NCBI RefSeq assembly: GCF_001303895.1
Contig: NZ_LJSD01000001.1
Span: 186,001 to 250,000 of the forward strand
From: Mesorhizobium sp. 1M-11
Lineage (GTDB): Bacteria > Pseudomonadota > Alphaproteobacteria > Rhizobiales > Rhizobiaceae
Direction of reading: 5' to 3'
Length of the DNA: 64,000 nt
Positions 55,755 through 64,000 of the stretch are shown here, piece by piece; the first letter of the stretch is position 1, and every line of letters begins with the position of its first letter. A program made the position numbers and the translations under genes. The notes below the pieces were generated by a model. It did no database searches. It was not told where the DNA came from and saw only the letters and a program-made list of their open reading frames with translations.

Positions 55755-56173
55755 GAAATCTCCCTTGGCGGAGCTGTTGTTTCAAAGACTTGATGCAACA
55801 TAACATGACAGCCTGCGCATTCCTGTCAGGAGCGATCGGCATGCTTGGCCGGAGCAATTCCAGGAAAAGTGTGTAACGGTTTTCCATCTGGAAAACGGAA
55901 ACGCTCTAGAAGCGGAGCCACGCCCGGCGCGCTGATGGCCCGGTCTGCCATATCGAGATTTTTCCGCTTTGGCAGAGGGAGCTTGCCGCCATCGAACAGT
56001 TCGAGCGCCTTGAAAGGCTTGCTGGCTGCATCCTTCACGGCGCGATCTGCCGCGGCAGAGACTGGCCAACGACAGCTCGGCACGCATTCATTCCGACCGC
56101 TCCGCCACGGCCGGGCGACTTTGAAGTGGGTTGAAGCGGCTTTAGCCTGCAGCGGCCCGAGGAGTCGTCTGGA
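55755..56173. other. Intergenic region before thyA stop; no convincing gene
   Basis: This 419-bp stretch holds the ribosome site of the Tat-signal gene at its left end. An open frame on the minus strand (55826-56083, 85 codons) has protein-like composition (ALELFDGGKLPLPKRKN) but no family I recognise and no ribosome site, and it could be a decayed gene. No repeat or RNA structure stands out. Confidence 0.35.
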
Positions 56174-56968
56174 TCACACGGCGATCGGAGCCTTGATTGT
56201 CGCATCGGCGACGTAGTTTTCCAGACGGAAGTCCTCGAAGCGGAAGGCGAACAGATCCTTCACCTGCGGATTGATCCACATCGTCGGCAACGTCTTTGGC
56301 TGACGGCGAAGCTGTTCGCGCGCCTGCTCGAAATGGTTCGAATAGATGTGCGCGTCCCCCAGCGTGTGCACGAAATCACCGGGCTTCAGCCCAGTCACCT
56401 GCGCCACCATCATGGTCAGCAGCGCATAGGAGGCGATGTTGAACGGCACCCCGAGGAAGATGTCGGCCGAGCGCTGATAGAGCTGGCAGGAAAGCCGCCC
56501 GTCAGAGACATAGAACTGGAACAGGCAGTGGCAGGGTGGCAGCGCCATCTGTTCCACTTCCGCAGGGTTCCATGCCGAAACGATGAGCCGGCGCGAATAA
56601 GGATTGCAACGGATTTCCCGCAAAAGGTTCTCGATCTGGTCGATCGTGCCGCCGTTCGCATCCGGCCAGGAGCGCCACTGTTTTCCGTAGACCGGACCGA
56701 GATCGCCATTGGCGTCGGCCCATTCGTCCCAGATGGAGACGCCGTTCTCATTGAGATATTTGATGTTGGTGTCGCCGGCCAGGAACCACAGCAACTCGTG
56801 GACGATCGATTTCAGGTGCAGCTTCTTGGTGGTCAACACCGGGAAGCCCTGCCCCAGATCGTAACGCATCTGATAGCCGAACACCGAACGCGTACCGGTG
56901 CCGGTACGGTCACCGCGATCGGTGCCGTTTTCCAGGACGTGGCTGAGCAGGTCGAGATATTGGCGCAT
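56174..56968 (-). CDS. thyA: Thymidylate synthase
   Basis: Methylates dUMP to dTMP with methylene-tetrahydrofolate. The protein is 264 residues, the same as in E. coli. Key sites are [11 protein letters not shown] (phosphate-binding Arg), the nucleophile Cys146 in [12 protein letters not shown], and [20 protein letters not shown]. ThyA oxidises its cofactor to dihydrofolate, which the folA product at 49475 restores. The two genes are not adjacent here. Confidence 0.97.
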   Translation of the reverse strand: MRQYLDLLSHVLENGTDRGDRTGTGTRSVFGYQMRYDLGQGFPVLTTKKLHLKSIVHELLWFLAGDTNIKYLNENGVSIWDEWADANGDLGPVYGKQWRSWPDANGGTIDQIENLLREIRCNPYSRRLIVSAWNPAEVEQMALPPCHCLFQFYVSDGRLSCQLYQRSADIFLGVPFNIASYALLTMMVAQVTGLKPGDFVHTLGDAHIYSNHFEQAREQLRRQPKTLPTMWINPQVKDLFAFRFEDFRLENYVADATIKAPIAV

Positions 56969-57116
56969 CGCTATCGCCCTGATTCGCGGTATTGGCGTTG
57001 GCCACGATCATATCCGGCCAAAGCTTGCCAGGCTATTGCCCAGACATACCAAACCACAGCATTCCGGCGCGAGAACGCGCCGGAAACATCGTCATATCGT
57101 ATAGTGGGCTGAGAGC

Positions 57117-57428
57117 TTAGAGAGAACCGAGCTTACCGAGGTCCTTGGCGACCAGATAATAGAAGGTCACTCGGCTCTTGGTGTTGTCGGCGCTCATCGC
57201 CTTGCAGGTCTTTTCGATCGCTGCGTCGGCCTTGGCTGCATCGGTGACGCCGAGCTTCTTGCCAGCCCAGCTGTCGCGAACGCGCTTCAATTCTTCGGGA
57301 TCGGTGCAGGACACCAGCGAGGAGTCGCGGTTCCTGAGCGCGATGCCCAGGTGCTTCACGATCTTGTCGACGGCATCGGCATTGGCGCCGGCGTCATACT
57401 TCTTAACGTCTGCAAGATAATCGCTCAT
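57117..57428 (-). CDS. DUF2853 family protein
   Basis: Small acidic protein of 103 residues with the whole DUF2853 domain: DYLADVKKYDAGANADAVDKIVKHLGIALRNRDSSLVSCTDPEELKRVRDSWAGKKLG and a C-terminal MSADNTKSRVTFYYLVAKDLGKL. It is cytoplasmic with no membrane segment. Members are common in Alphaproteobacteria and Bacteroidetes; function is not known. It lies alone, 148 bp upstream of thyA. Confidence 0.85.
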   Translation of the reverse strand: MSDYLADVKKYDAGANADAVDKIVKHLGIALRNRDSSLVSCTDPEELKRVRDSWAGKKLGVTDAAKADAAIEKTCKAMSADNTKSRVTFYYLVAKDLGKLGSL

Positions 57429-57615
57429 CAGGAATTCCCCTCATCGGAGCCATGTCTGTCCGGTGAGACAACGACCGATCGAAACCGGATTCTCCACACC
57501 GGCGCAAACCTTCGGTTGCACTTCGCCGCAAGTCAAGCCTTGCGGCGAGGTTTGGCACAGCATCACCCTGGAATGCTTGCCTTTTTACGTAAGGGAAAGT
57601 GCCTCGAGAATACAA

Positions 57616-57646
57616 AGGCGGCCCGGCAGAATATGCCGAGCCGCCT
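57616..57646 (-). terminator. Terminator of the sugar transport operon
   Basis: AGGCGGC (57616-57622) and GCCGCCT (57640-57646), with an inner CGGCA/TGCCG stem and a 5-base loop, form a 12-bp hairpin with one mismatch. On the minus strand it is followed by TTTGTATT. It lies 33 bp after the stop of the substrate-binding protein gene. Confidence 0.65.
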
Positions 57647-57678
57647 CATATCTCCGCCTGGTTAAGAGCGAAAGCTGC

Positions 57679-58626
57679 TCAGAAGGGCGAATCCGGGAAA
57701 TAGAAATTTTGGGCGTTGTCCTTGGTGATCAGCGTCGCATCGAGGATGTAGTTGCCGCTTACCGGCACCTGGTCGATCAGCGCCGCCGCCGTCAGTTCCA
57801 TCGCGGTACCGACCATGGCCGGCGGATAGAGCACGTCGACCGGGATCATCTTGTCGCCGTCCATGACCTTCTTGATCATGTCCTTCGAACCGGCGCCGGC
57901 CACGACATACTGGATGTCGGTGCGCTTTGCCTGCTCGATCGCCTGCAGCACGCCGACCGCCATGTCGTCATCCTGGCACCAGACCACGTCGATCTTCGGA
58001 TATTTGGTCAGATAGTCCTGCATGACCTTGAAGGCGTCATCGCGGTTCCAGTTGCCGAACTGACGGTCGAGAACCTTGACCTTCGAGCCAGCGATGCCCT
58101 TGTCGAAACCGTCCTGGCGCTGCTGATCGATCGGGATCGGCAGGCCGCGGATGATGACGACCTCCGCTTCCGGCGTCTTTTCGGCAATGTACTTGCCCGC
58201 CACTTCGCCGAGTGCCGGGTTGTTGCCGGCGACATAGAGGTCGCGCACGGAATTGTCATTGCTGGACGGCGCACGGTCGACAAGAGCCACGAACTTGCCC
58301 TTGTCCTTCACTTCCTTGATGGCGTTGACCAGCGGATCCGGATCGGACGGCAGGATCACCAGCGCGTCGATGCCTTGTGTTTCCAGATCCTGCACGGCAT
58401 TCGCCTGACTGGCCGCGTCCGGCGAGGTCTTGACGATGACATTGAGCCCCGGATGCTCCTCCATCAGCTTCTTGGCGATACGTTCGGCATGGAACACCAC
58501 GCCGGCGGTCCAGCCGTGGTCTGCTGCCGGGATCGAGACGCCGATGGTCTTCTTGTCCTGCGCCTGGGCAACGCTCATCAGCGCCACCATGGCGACCGCT
58601 GCCACTCCGATTAGTCGTTTTCGCAT
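57679..58626 (-). CDS. Sugar ABC transporter substrate-binding protein (ribose/xylose-like)
   Basis: Periplasmic binding protein of 315 residues in the Peripla_BP_4 (RbsB/XylF) family. Signal peptide MRKRLIGVAAVAMVALMSVAQA, then KTIGVSIPAADHGWTAGVVFHAERIAKKL and, later, VVWCQDDDMAVGVLQAIEQAKR, the typical ligand-site strand. The HGWT motif resembles binding proteins for xylose, erythritol or related polyols. The ATG at 58626 starts a proper signal peptide. Last gene of the operon and followed by a terminator. Confidence 0.9.
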   Translation of the reverse strand: MRKRLIGVAAVAMVALMSVAQAQDKKTIGVSIPAADHGWTAGVVFHAERIAKKLMEEHPGLNVIVKTSPDAASQANAVQDLETQGIDALVILPSDPDPLVNAIKEVKDKGKFVALVDRAPSSNDNSVRDLYVAGNNPALGEVAGKYIAEKTPEAEVVIIRGLPIPIDQQRQDGFDKGIAGSKVKVLDRQFGNWNRDDAFKVMQDYLTKYPKIDVVWCQDDDMAVGVLQAIEQAKRTDIQYVVAGAGSKDMIKKVMDGDKMIPVDVLYPPAMVGTAMELTAAALIDQVPVSGNYILDATLITKDNAQNFYFPDSPF

Positions 58627-58688
58627 TCTTTCCTCCCTTGCAGGTCTGATCAATCAGCGGCCGGGCGACCCGAGAACCCGGCTCTGTT

Positions 58689-59693
58689 TCAGGATTTCCT
58701 CACCAGCGAACGTTGAACAAGCATGGCGATGATGATGATCGCTCCCTGAATGGCTCCGAGCAGGTACTCGCTGACGAAGTTCGAAAGCAGCATAATGTTG
58801 CCGACGATCTCCAGGATGAAGGCACCGCAGATCGTACCCCATATGCGCCCCACGCCGCCGCGCAGCGCCGTGCCGCCGACCACCACAGCGGTGATCGCCT
58901 GCAGTTCCCACATCAGGCCCGTGGTCGCCGAGGTGGAACCCAGCCGGGGAATGTAGATCAGGCAAGCCACAGCCACGCACAGACCCTGGATGACATAGGT
59001 GAGCGTACGCACGCGGCTGACCGGAATGCCCGAATAGTGCGCCACATCCTCGTTGGAACCGACAGCGACGACATGCCGGCCATAACGCGTGCGATAGAGT
59101 ACGAAAGCGCCGATGGCGGCGGTGATGACGATCACATAGATCGGGAACGGCACACCGAGAATTTCGCCGAAATAAACCGGCCTGTAGAGCGACTGCACCT
59201 CTGGATTGCGCAGTGTGATGGCCCCGCCCTGCGATAGCCAGGTGGTCAGCCCGCGATAGATGCCCATCGTGCCGAGCGTCGCGATGAAGGGTTCGATACG
59301 CCCCACGGTGGTGATCAGGCCATTGGCCAGCCCGCAGGCAGCGCCTATGGCGATCGCGAGCACTGCCGCTGCAACGATCGTCATCATCGGATCGGTGACC
59401 GCACCACTGTTCATGAAGAGAATTGTAAGGCTCGCCACGAACGCCACCATCGATCCAACCGAAAGATCGAGCCCACCCGCCGAGATGACGAAGGTTGCCC
59501 CCACCGCGATGATCGCGATGAAGGCGCTGCGGGTCAGCACGTTGAGCAGATTGTCGACACTGATGAAGTTGGGATTGGCGAATGCGCCAAGCACAAGCAG
59601 CAGCGCCAGCGCCACGAAGGGTGCCACTGCCCGCAGATCCACATCCTTCCAGGATCGTCTCGCCTTTGCCGTTGCTGCTGCCGTTTCGGTCAT
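58689..59693 (-). CDS. Sugar ABC transporter permease (RbsC family)
   Basis: Inner-membrane permease of 334 residues with 8-10 helices of the BPD_transp_2 class. Diagnostic stretches are VGATFVISAGGLDLSVGSMVAF and YRTRYGRHVVAVGSNEDVAHYSGIPVSRVRTLTYVIQGL, which contains the ATPase-contact loop. It partners with the RbsA-like ATPase encoded 12 bp upstream. Substrate is likely a pentose or related sugar, judged from neighbours. Confidence 0.93.
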   Translation of the reverse strand: MTETAAATAKARRSWKDVDLRAVAPFVALALLLVLGAFANPNFISVDNLLNVLTRSAFIAIIAVGATFVISAGGLDLSVGSMVAFVASLTILFMNSGAVTDPMMTIVAAAVLAIAIGAACGLANGLITTVGRIEPFIATLGTMGIYRGLTTWLSQGGAITLRNPEVQSLYRPVYFGEILGVPFPIYVIVITAAIGAFVLYRTRYGRHVVAVGSNEDVAHYSGIPVSRVRTLTYVIQGLCVAVACLIYIPRLGSTSATTGLMWELQAITAVVVGGTALRGGVGRIWGTICGAFILEIVGNIMLLSNFVSEYLLGAIQGAIIIIAMLVQRSLVRKS

Positions 59694-59705
59694 TATTCCC
59701 CCCGC

Positions 59706-61241
59706 CTAGGCGGCCTCTCCCGCTTGCACGCCGGTTGCCAGCACGACGATCTCGTTTTCAGTCATGTGGTCGCCGGCCACCTCGCCGACGATGTGTCCCG
59801 TCCTCATCACCAGGATGCGGTCACACAGGCCGATCAGTTCCGGCATCTCGGACGAAACGACGATGATCGACCGACCTTCGGCCGCCAGCCCGGCGATGAA
59901 TTTGTAGATCTGCTCCTTGGTGCCGATATCGATGCCGCGCGTCGGTTCGTCGATGATGACGATCGACGGATCGAGCATCATCATCTTGGCAAGCAGCAGC
60001 TTCTGCTGGTTTCCGCCAGACAACTGGCCAGCCAGCAGATCCTTCCTGCCCGTGCGGATGTCAAACTCGGCAATCGCCTTGTCGAGCGCCTCACGCTCGC
60101 GGGTGCGGTCCACCTGCCACCAGCGCACGAAACGGCCCAGCGAAGCCAGCGTGAGATTGAGCTTGAGATCCTTTGTAAGCAGCAGGCCCTTGCCCTTGCG
60201 GTCTTCCGAAAGGTAGGCGATGCCGGCCTTCATGCTGTCATGCACGTTGACGAAACTGGCCGGCTTGCCGGCAAGACGTACCGTGCCGCGCGCTGTTCGC
60301 AAGCCGACCATGCCTTCCATCAGTTCCGTGCGGCCGGCGCCAACGAGACCCGCGAATCCCAATATCTCGCCTTTGCGCAACTGGAAGGAAGCGTGCTCGG
60401 CATAGCCGGGCACGGACATGTCCTCGACCTCCAGCACCACTTCGCGCGCGCCGGTGGCAGCACGGTCCGGATAAAGCTTGGCCACGTCGCGCCCGACCAT
60501 CAGCCTGGCCATGTCGACGGGCTCGACCTCGCTGGCATCGCGCGTCGTCACCAGCCGTCCGTCGCGCAGCACCGTCACCTTGTCAGCAATGCGCTTCACC
60601 TCCGGCAGGCGATGCGAGATGTAGAGGACAGCAGTGCCCTTGGCACGGATATCGGCGATGACCTTGAGCAGCGCCTCCGTCTCCACGGGTGTGAGCGAAG
60701 CAGTCGGCTCGTCAAAGATGACGAGGCGGTGCGGCACCAGCAGCGATCGAGCGATCTGCACAAGCTGGCGCTGAGCGATCGACAGCCGCCCTACCGTCAC
60801 GGTCGGATCGATATCACCGCCGAGTTCGCGGATCGCCTTCCGCGCGCCCTCATTCATCGTCTTGTCGTCGACGACAAGACCCTTGGCGATTTCACGCCCC
60901 AGATAAACATTCTGGGCAACGGTCAGGTCCGGCGCGAGCAGGATTTCCTGATGCACCAGGACGATGCCGCGATGCTCGGCATCGACAGGTCCGGAAAACA
61001 CCACCGGCTGGCCATCGATCCTGATCCCACCATCCGTCGGCTGCAAATGACCGGACAGGATCTTCATCAAGGTCGATTTGCCGGCGCCGTTCTCGCCGAT
61101 AATCGCGTGCACCTGGCCGGCCTCGACGACCAGGTCGATGCCTTTCAACACCTGCACCGGGCCAAACGACTTCGAGAGCCCCGCAACATTCAGCAGCGGA
61201 GCAGCGCTATCGGTCGGTGCAGGTGAAGGTGCCGAGTTCAT
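59706..61241 (-). CDS. Sugar ABC transporter ATP-binding protein (RbsA/XylG type)
   Basis: A 511-residue double ATPase. The first domain has IIGENGAGKSTLMKIL and LSIAQRQLVQIARSLL; the second has the degenerate GLVGAGRTELMEG P-loop and LSGGNQQKLLLAKMM with IIDEPTRGIDIGTK. This tandem arrangement is that of RbsA/XylG/MglA. The ATG at 61241 overlaps the stop of the dehydrogenase gene (ATGA); a start 5 codons upstream is less likely. Confidence 0.94.
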   Translation of the reverse strand: MNSAPSPAPTDSAAPLLNVAGLSKSFGPVQVLKGIDLVVEAGQVHAIIGENGAGKSTLMKILSGHLQPTDGGIRIDGQPVVFSGPVDAEHRGIVLVHQEILLAPDLTVAQNVYLGREIAKGLVVDDKTMNEGARKAIRELGGDIDPTVTVGRLSIAQRQLVQIARSLLVPHRLVIFDEPTASLTPVETEALLKVIADIRAKGTAVLYISHRLPEVKRIADKVTVLRDGRLVTTRDASEVEPVDMARLMVGRDVAKLYPDRAATGAREVVLEVEDMSVPGYAEHASFQLRKGEILGFAGLVGAGRTELMEGMVGLRTARGTVRLAGKPASFVNVHDSMKAGIAYLSEDRKGKGLLLTKDLKLNLTLASLGRFVRWWQVDRTREREALDKAIAEFDIRTGRKDLLAGQLSGGNQQKLLLAKMMMLDPSIVIIDEPTRGIDIGTKEQIYKFIAGLAAEGRSIIVVSSEMPELIGLCDRILVMRTGHIVGEVAGDHMTENEIVVLATGVQAGEAA

Positions 61242-62413
61242 CCCACCTTCGTCCACACATTGCCGCCTTTCGACGAAGCGACGGCAGCCTGGATGAATTC
61301 CATGCCCTTCAGACCGTCTTCGACGGTCGGATAGACCACCTCGGCATCTGCCTTCCTGCCCTCACGGGCAGCACGTATGGCGCGCGCCGCCTCGGCATAG
61401 ATCGTGGCGAAACCCTCCAGATAGCCTTCGGGATGACCGCCCGGAACACGGGTCACTCTGGTAGCCTCCAGCCACGCGCCATTGCCGCCGCGAGTGAAAA
61501 GCTGCTTCGGCTGGCCAAACCGGGTGAACCACAGATAGTTCGGATCGGCTTGAACCCATTCGAAGCCGCCCTTGGTGCCATAGACGCGCAGTTTCAGCCC
61601 GTTCTCGTGGCCGACGGCGACCTGGCTCGCCCACAGCATGCCGCGCGCGCCGCCTTTGTAGCGGAGCAGGATCTGCACGTCGTCGTCGAGCAGCCGGCCG
61701 GGCACGAAAGCGGTCAGTTGCGCCAGAAGCTCGTCCGTCTCCAGACCCGTCACGAATGCCGCGAGGTTGTAGGCATGGGTGCCGATGTCGCCTATCGCGC
61801 CGCCAGCGCCGGAGCGTTTGGGATCGGTACGCCACTCCGCTTGCTTGGAGCCTGAAAGTTCGGCGCGTTCGGTGAGCCAGTCCTGCGGATATTCCGCCTG
61901 CACCAGCCGGATATCCCCCAATTCACCGGCGGCCACCATGGCGCGTGCCTGCCGGATCATCGGATAGCCGGTATAGTTGTGGGTGAGCACGAAAACCTTG
62001 CCGGTCTTCTTCACCAGATCGACCAGTTCCTGCGCTTCGGCGACCGTGGTGGTGATCGGCTTGTCGCAGATGACATGGATGCCGGCCTCCAGGAACGCTT
62101 TCGCCGCCGGCGCATGCATATGGTTGGGCGTAACGATGGAAACCGCCTCGATGCCATCTGGCCTTGCGGCTTCCGCCCTGGCCATCTCCTCGAACGAGCC
62201 ATAGGCACGGTCGGTCGCGATGCCGAGATCGAGCGCCGAGGCTTTCGCTCGTGCCGGATCGGATGAAAGGGCGCCGGCGACCAGATCGAACTGGTCATCG
62301 ATGCGGGCGGCGATGCGATGCACGGCGCCGATGAAGGCGCCCTGCCCGCCACCGACCATGCCGAGCCGGATGCGACCGCCTTGCGTCTCCTGCTTGCTGC
62401 CTTCGATCGCCAT
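61238..62413 (-). CDS. Gfo/Idh/MocA family oxidoreductase
   Basis: NAD(P)-dependent sugar or inositol dehydrogenase of 391 residues. The Rossmann motif GMVGGGQGAFIGAVHRIAARID is at the N-terminus, and VICDKPITTTVAEAQEL carries the EKP-like motif (CDKP here) with the catalytic Lys. The C-terminal alpha/beta domain includes GGAIGDIGTHAYNLAAFVTG with the catalytic Asp/His pair. It probably oxidises the imported sugar or a derivative. It lies between the isomerase gene (2 bp away) and the ATPase gene (4-base overlap) in one operon. Confidence 0.92.
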   Translation of the reverse strand: MAIEGSKQETQGGRIRLGMVGGGQGAFIGAVHRIAARIDDQFDLVAGALSSDPARAKASALDLGIATDRAYGSFEEMARAEAARPDGIEAVSIVTPNHMHAPAAKAFLEAGIHVICDKPITTTVAEAQELVDLVKKTGKVFVLTHNYTGYPMIRQARAMVAAGELGDIRLVQAEYPQDWLTERAELSGSKQAEWRTDPKRSGAGGAIGDIGTHAYNLAAFVTGLETDELLAQLTAFVPGRLLDDDVQILLRYKGGARGMLWASQVAVGHENGLKLRVYGTKGGFEWVQADPNYLWFTRFGQPKQLFTRGGNGAWLEATRVTRVPGGHPEGYLEGFATIYAEAARAIRAAREGRKADAEVVYPTVEDGLKGMEFIQAAVASSKGGNVWTKVG

Positions 62414-62415
62414 GG

Positions 62416-63477
62416 TCAGCTCCTGTCCAATCCGAGCATCTTGCGGTTCGCGGCATCGTCTGTGCCCGCGCCGGCAAAGTCGTCGAAGGCATGTTCGGTC
62501 ACGCGGATGATGTGATGCTTGATGAATTCAGCGCCTTCACGTGCGCCGTCCTCGGGATGCTTCAGCGCACACTCCCACTCCAGCACCGCCCAGGAATCGA
62601 AATCATAGGCGGTAAGCTTGGAGAAGATGCCTCCGAAATCGACCTGGCCATCGCCAAGCGAACGGAAGCGACCGGCGCGATCCACCCAGCTCTGGAAGCC
62701 GCCATAGACGCCCTGGCGGCCTGTCGGATTGAACTCGGCATCCTTCACGTGGAAGGCCTTGATGCGCTCATGGTAGATGTCGATGTAGTCGAGATAGTCG
62801 AGCTGCTGCAGCACGAAGTGTGACGGATCATAGAGCAGGTTGGCGCGGGCATGATTGTTCACCCGTTCCAGGAACATCTCGTAGCTGACACCGTCGTGCA
62901 GGTCTTCGCCCGGATGGATCTCGTAGCAGAGGTCGACGCCGTGTTCGTCGGCATGATCGAGCAGCGGTCTCCAACGCTTCGCCAGTTCATCGAAAGCGGC
63001 TTCGACGAGACCGGCTGGACGCTGCGGCCAGGGGTAAACATAAGGCCAGGCAAGCGCGCCAGAGAAAGTCGCGTGCGCCTTGAGGCCGAGATGCTTGGAG
63101 GCCAGGATCGCACGCTTGACCTGATCGACCGCCCATTCGGTGCGGGCGACCGGGTTGCCCCGAACTTCGGGCGCGGCGAAACCGTCGAAGGCCGCATCAT
63201 AGGCCGGATGGACGGCCACGAGTTGGCCCTGCAGATGCGTCGAGAGTTCCGTGATCTCCAGACCATGGCTTGCTGCCACGCCCTTCACTTCGTCGGCGTA
63301 TCCTTTGGAATCCGATGCCTTCTTCAGGTCGAACAGGCGGGCATCCCAGGTCGGGATCTGCACGCCCTTGTAGCCCAGGGAAGCCGCCCACTTGCAGATG
63401 GCGTCGAACGAGTTGAACGGCGCGGCATCCCCGGCGAACTGCGCCAGGAAAATGGCCGGTCCCTTGATGGTCTTCAT
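62416..63477 (-). CDS. Sugar phosphate isomerase/epimerase (AP endonuclease 2 fold)
   Basis: TIM-barrel protein of 353 residues of the xylose isomerase-like superfamily. Features are AASLGYKGVQIPTWDARLF at the start, DLCYEIHPGEDLHDG (metal-binding Glu/His), LLYDPSHFVLQQLDYLDYI, and IKAFHVKDAEFNPTGRQG, with the acidic DSWAVLEWECALKHPE at the end. These residues bind the divalent metal in the family. Partner of the Gfo/Idh/MocA dehydrogenase encoded 2 bp downstream, a pairing common in inositol and rare-sugar pathways. Confidence 0.9.
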   Translation of the reverse strand: MKTIKGPAIFLAQFAGDAAPFNSFDAICKWAASLGYKGVQIPTWDARLFDLKKASDSKGYADEVKGVAASHGLEITELSTHLQGQLVAVHPAYDAAFDGFAAPEVRGNPVARTEWAVDQVKRAILASKHLGLKAHATFSGALAWPYVYPWPQRPAGLVEAAFDELAKRWRPLLDHADEHGVDLCYEIHPGEDLHDGVSYEMFLERVNNHARANLLYDPSHFVLQQLDYLDYIDIYHERIKAFHVKDAEFNPTGRQGVYGGFQSWVDRAGRFRSLGDGQVDFGGIFSKLTAYDFDSWAVLEWECALKHPEDGAREGAEFIKHHIIRVTEHAFDDFAGAGTDDAANRKMLGLDRS

Positions 63478-63517
63478 CGAACTCCTCCCAATTCAGGCAA
63501 CCGCATGCGGGCTGCGT

Positions 63518-64000
63518 TTACACATAGCGGTTGACGATATTCTCCAGGTACTCCTGCCGCCCGGAACGCGGCTCCGGTTCGATACCATCCGTGACGACCT
63601 TGGCGGCAAGATCCTCGAGGGTCGTTCCGCCTGAGAGCACCTTTTTTGCCGCTGCGCCCGTCCAGCCGGCGTAACGTGCCTCGAGCGGATCGGACAACGC
63701 CTTGTCCTCGATCATGCGCGCGGCAGCCTTCAGGCCGCGCGCGCAACAGTCGATGCCACCGATATGGGCGATCAGCAGATCCTGCGGGTCGAGTGACTGG
63801 CGACGCAGCTTGGCGTCGAAATTGGTGCCGCCGGTGGTGAAACCGCCTGCCTTCAGCACCTGGTAATAGGCCAGTGTCATCTCCGGCACATTGTTGGGAA
63901 ACTGGTCGGTGTCCCAGCCCGACTGGTAGTCGTTGCGGTTCATGTCGATGGAACCGAAAATGCCGAGCGCGTCGGCAAGCGCCAGTTCATGCTCGAAGGA
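63518..64000 (-). CDS. xylA: Xylose isomerase, C-terminal part (cut by window end)
   Basis: The open frame runs to the window edge, and 160 C-terminal residues are visible. [34 protein letters not shown] is the conserved metal-site region of xylose isomerase, and [24 protein letters not shown] and [23 protein letters not shown] are standard C-terminal features. XylA converts D-xylose to D-xylulose. It lies 40 bp upstream of the isomerase/epimerase gene on the same strand, so the downstream transporter may carry xylose or a relative. The 5-prime end is missing. Confidence 0.93.
   Translation of the reverse strand, partial: SFEHELALADALGIFGSIDMNRNDYQSGWDTDQFPNNVPEMTLAYYQVLKAGGFTTGGTNFDAKLRRQSLDPQDLLIAHIGGIDCCARGLKAAARMIEDKALSDPLEARYAGWTGAAAKKVLSGGTTLEDLAAKVVTDGIEPEPRSGRQEYLENIVNRYV

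Noticed and set aside
55826..56083. An 85-codon minus-strand open frame upstream of the Tat-signal gene
   Set aside because: Composition is protein-like but there is no family match I can recognise and no ribosome site; mentioned as a possible gene remnant only.

Overview
This window looks like chromosome from an alphaproteobacterium of the order Hyphomicrobiales (Rhizobiales), most like Mesorhizobium, Aminobacter and relatives. The reasons are high GC, typical rhizobial families (BA14K-like, DUF1127, DUF2853, DUF6600, single-domain ModE, molbindin), the block miaA/serB-degP-DUF2065-hflC-hflK-folA, and ilvC, ilvB and ilvH lying within 25 kb. The genus is inferred from gene content and not proven. 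I saw no rRNA, tRNA, insertion sequence, prophage or CRISPR array. Gene density is high and almost every stretch is explained by a conserved gene.

Layout. 0-2 kb: end of a MacAB-type ABC export operon. 2-4.5 kb: NUDIX hydrolase, endonuclease-family phosphodiesterase, BA14K-like secreted protein. 4.7-8.5 kb: a three-subunit membrane GMC dehydrogenase of gluconate 2-dehydrogenase type (small Tat subunit, FAD subunit, triheme cytochrome c). 9-11 kb: a tetR-ilvC operon with a palindromic operator. 11-16 kb: GNAT, LysR/MFS divergent pair, FAD monooxygenase, secreted alpha/beta hydrolase. 16-23 kb: kup, pdxJ, PP2C-like phosphatase, RecD-like helicase, LysR, DUF1127 protein, FMN reductase. 23-28.5 kb: RND efflux pair and a LysE exporter. 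28.6-34.4 kb: the acetolactate synthase operon. 34.5-42.8 kb: DUF6600 protein, flavin monooxygenase, a four-gene XRE-cupin/GNAT operon, HerA-like ATPase, diguanylate cyclase. 42.9-50 kb: miaA, serB, RimJ-like GNAT, degP, DUF2065, hflCK, folA. 50-57 kb: DUF4424 protein, cobF, modABC-modE with molbindin, thyA, DUF2853. 57.6-64 kb: a sugar ABC transporter, dehydrogenase and isomerase operon running from a truncated xylA.

The most interesting region is the ilvB operon. A near-consensus promoter places transcription start almost on the ATG of a 17-codon leader peptide rich in Val/Leu/Ile. A compact intrinsic terminator follows, then ilvB. This is the architecture of ribosome-mediated attenuation, with a possibly leaderless leader mRNA. 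Between ilvB and ilvH, and almost touching ilvB, lies a 1033-residue exported TPR-CHAT (caspase-fold) protein with an intact His/Cys dyad. A putative periplasmic protease-like protein inside a branched-chain amino acid operon is unexpected.

Other regulatory signals include two candidate ModE boxes in the mod locus, a LysR operator with perfect 8-bp arms over its own start codon, a TetR operator in front of tetR-ilvC, overlapping divergent start codons of miaA and serB, and a Tat-signal gene that seems to need an ATC start codon.
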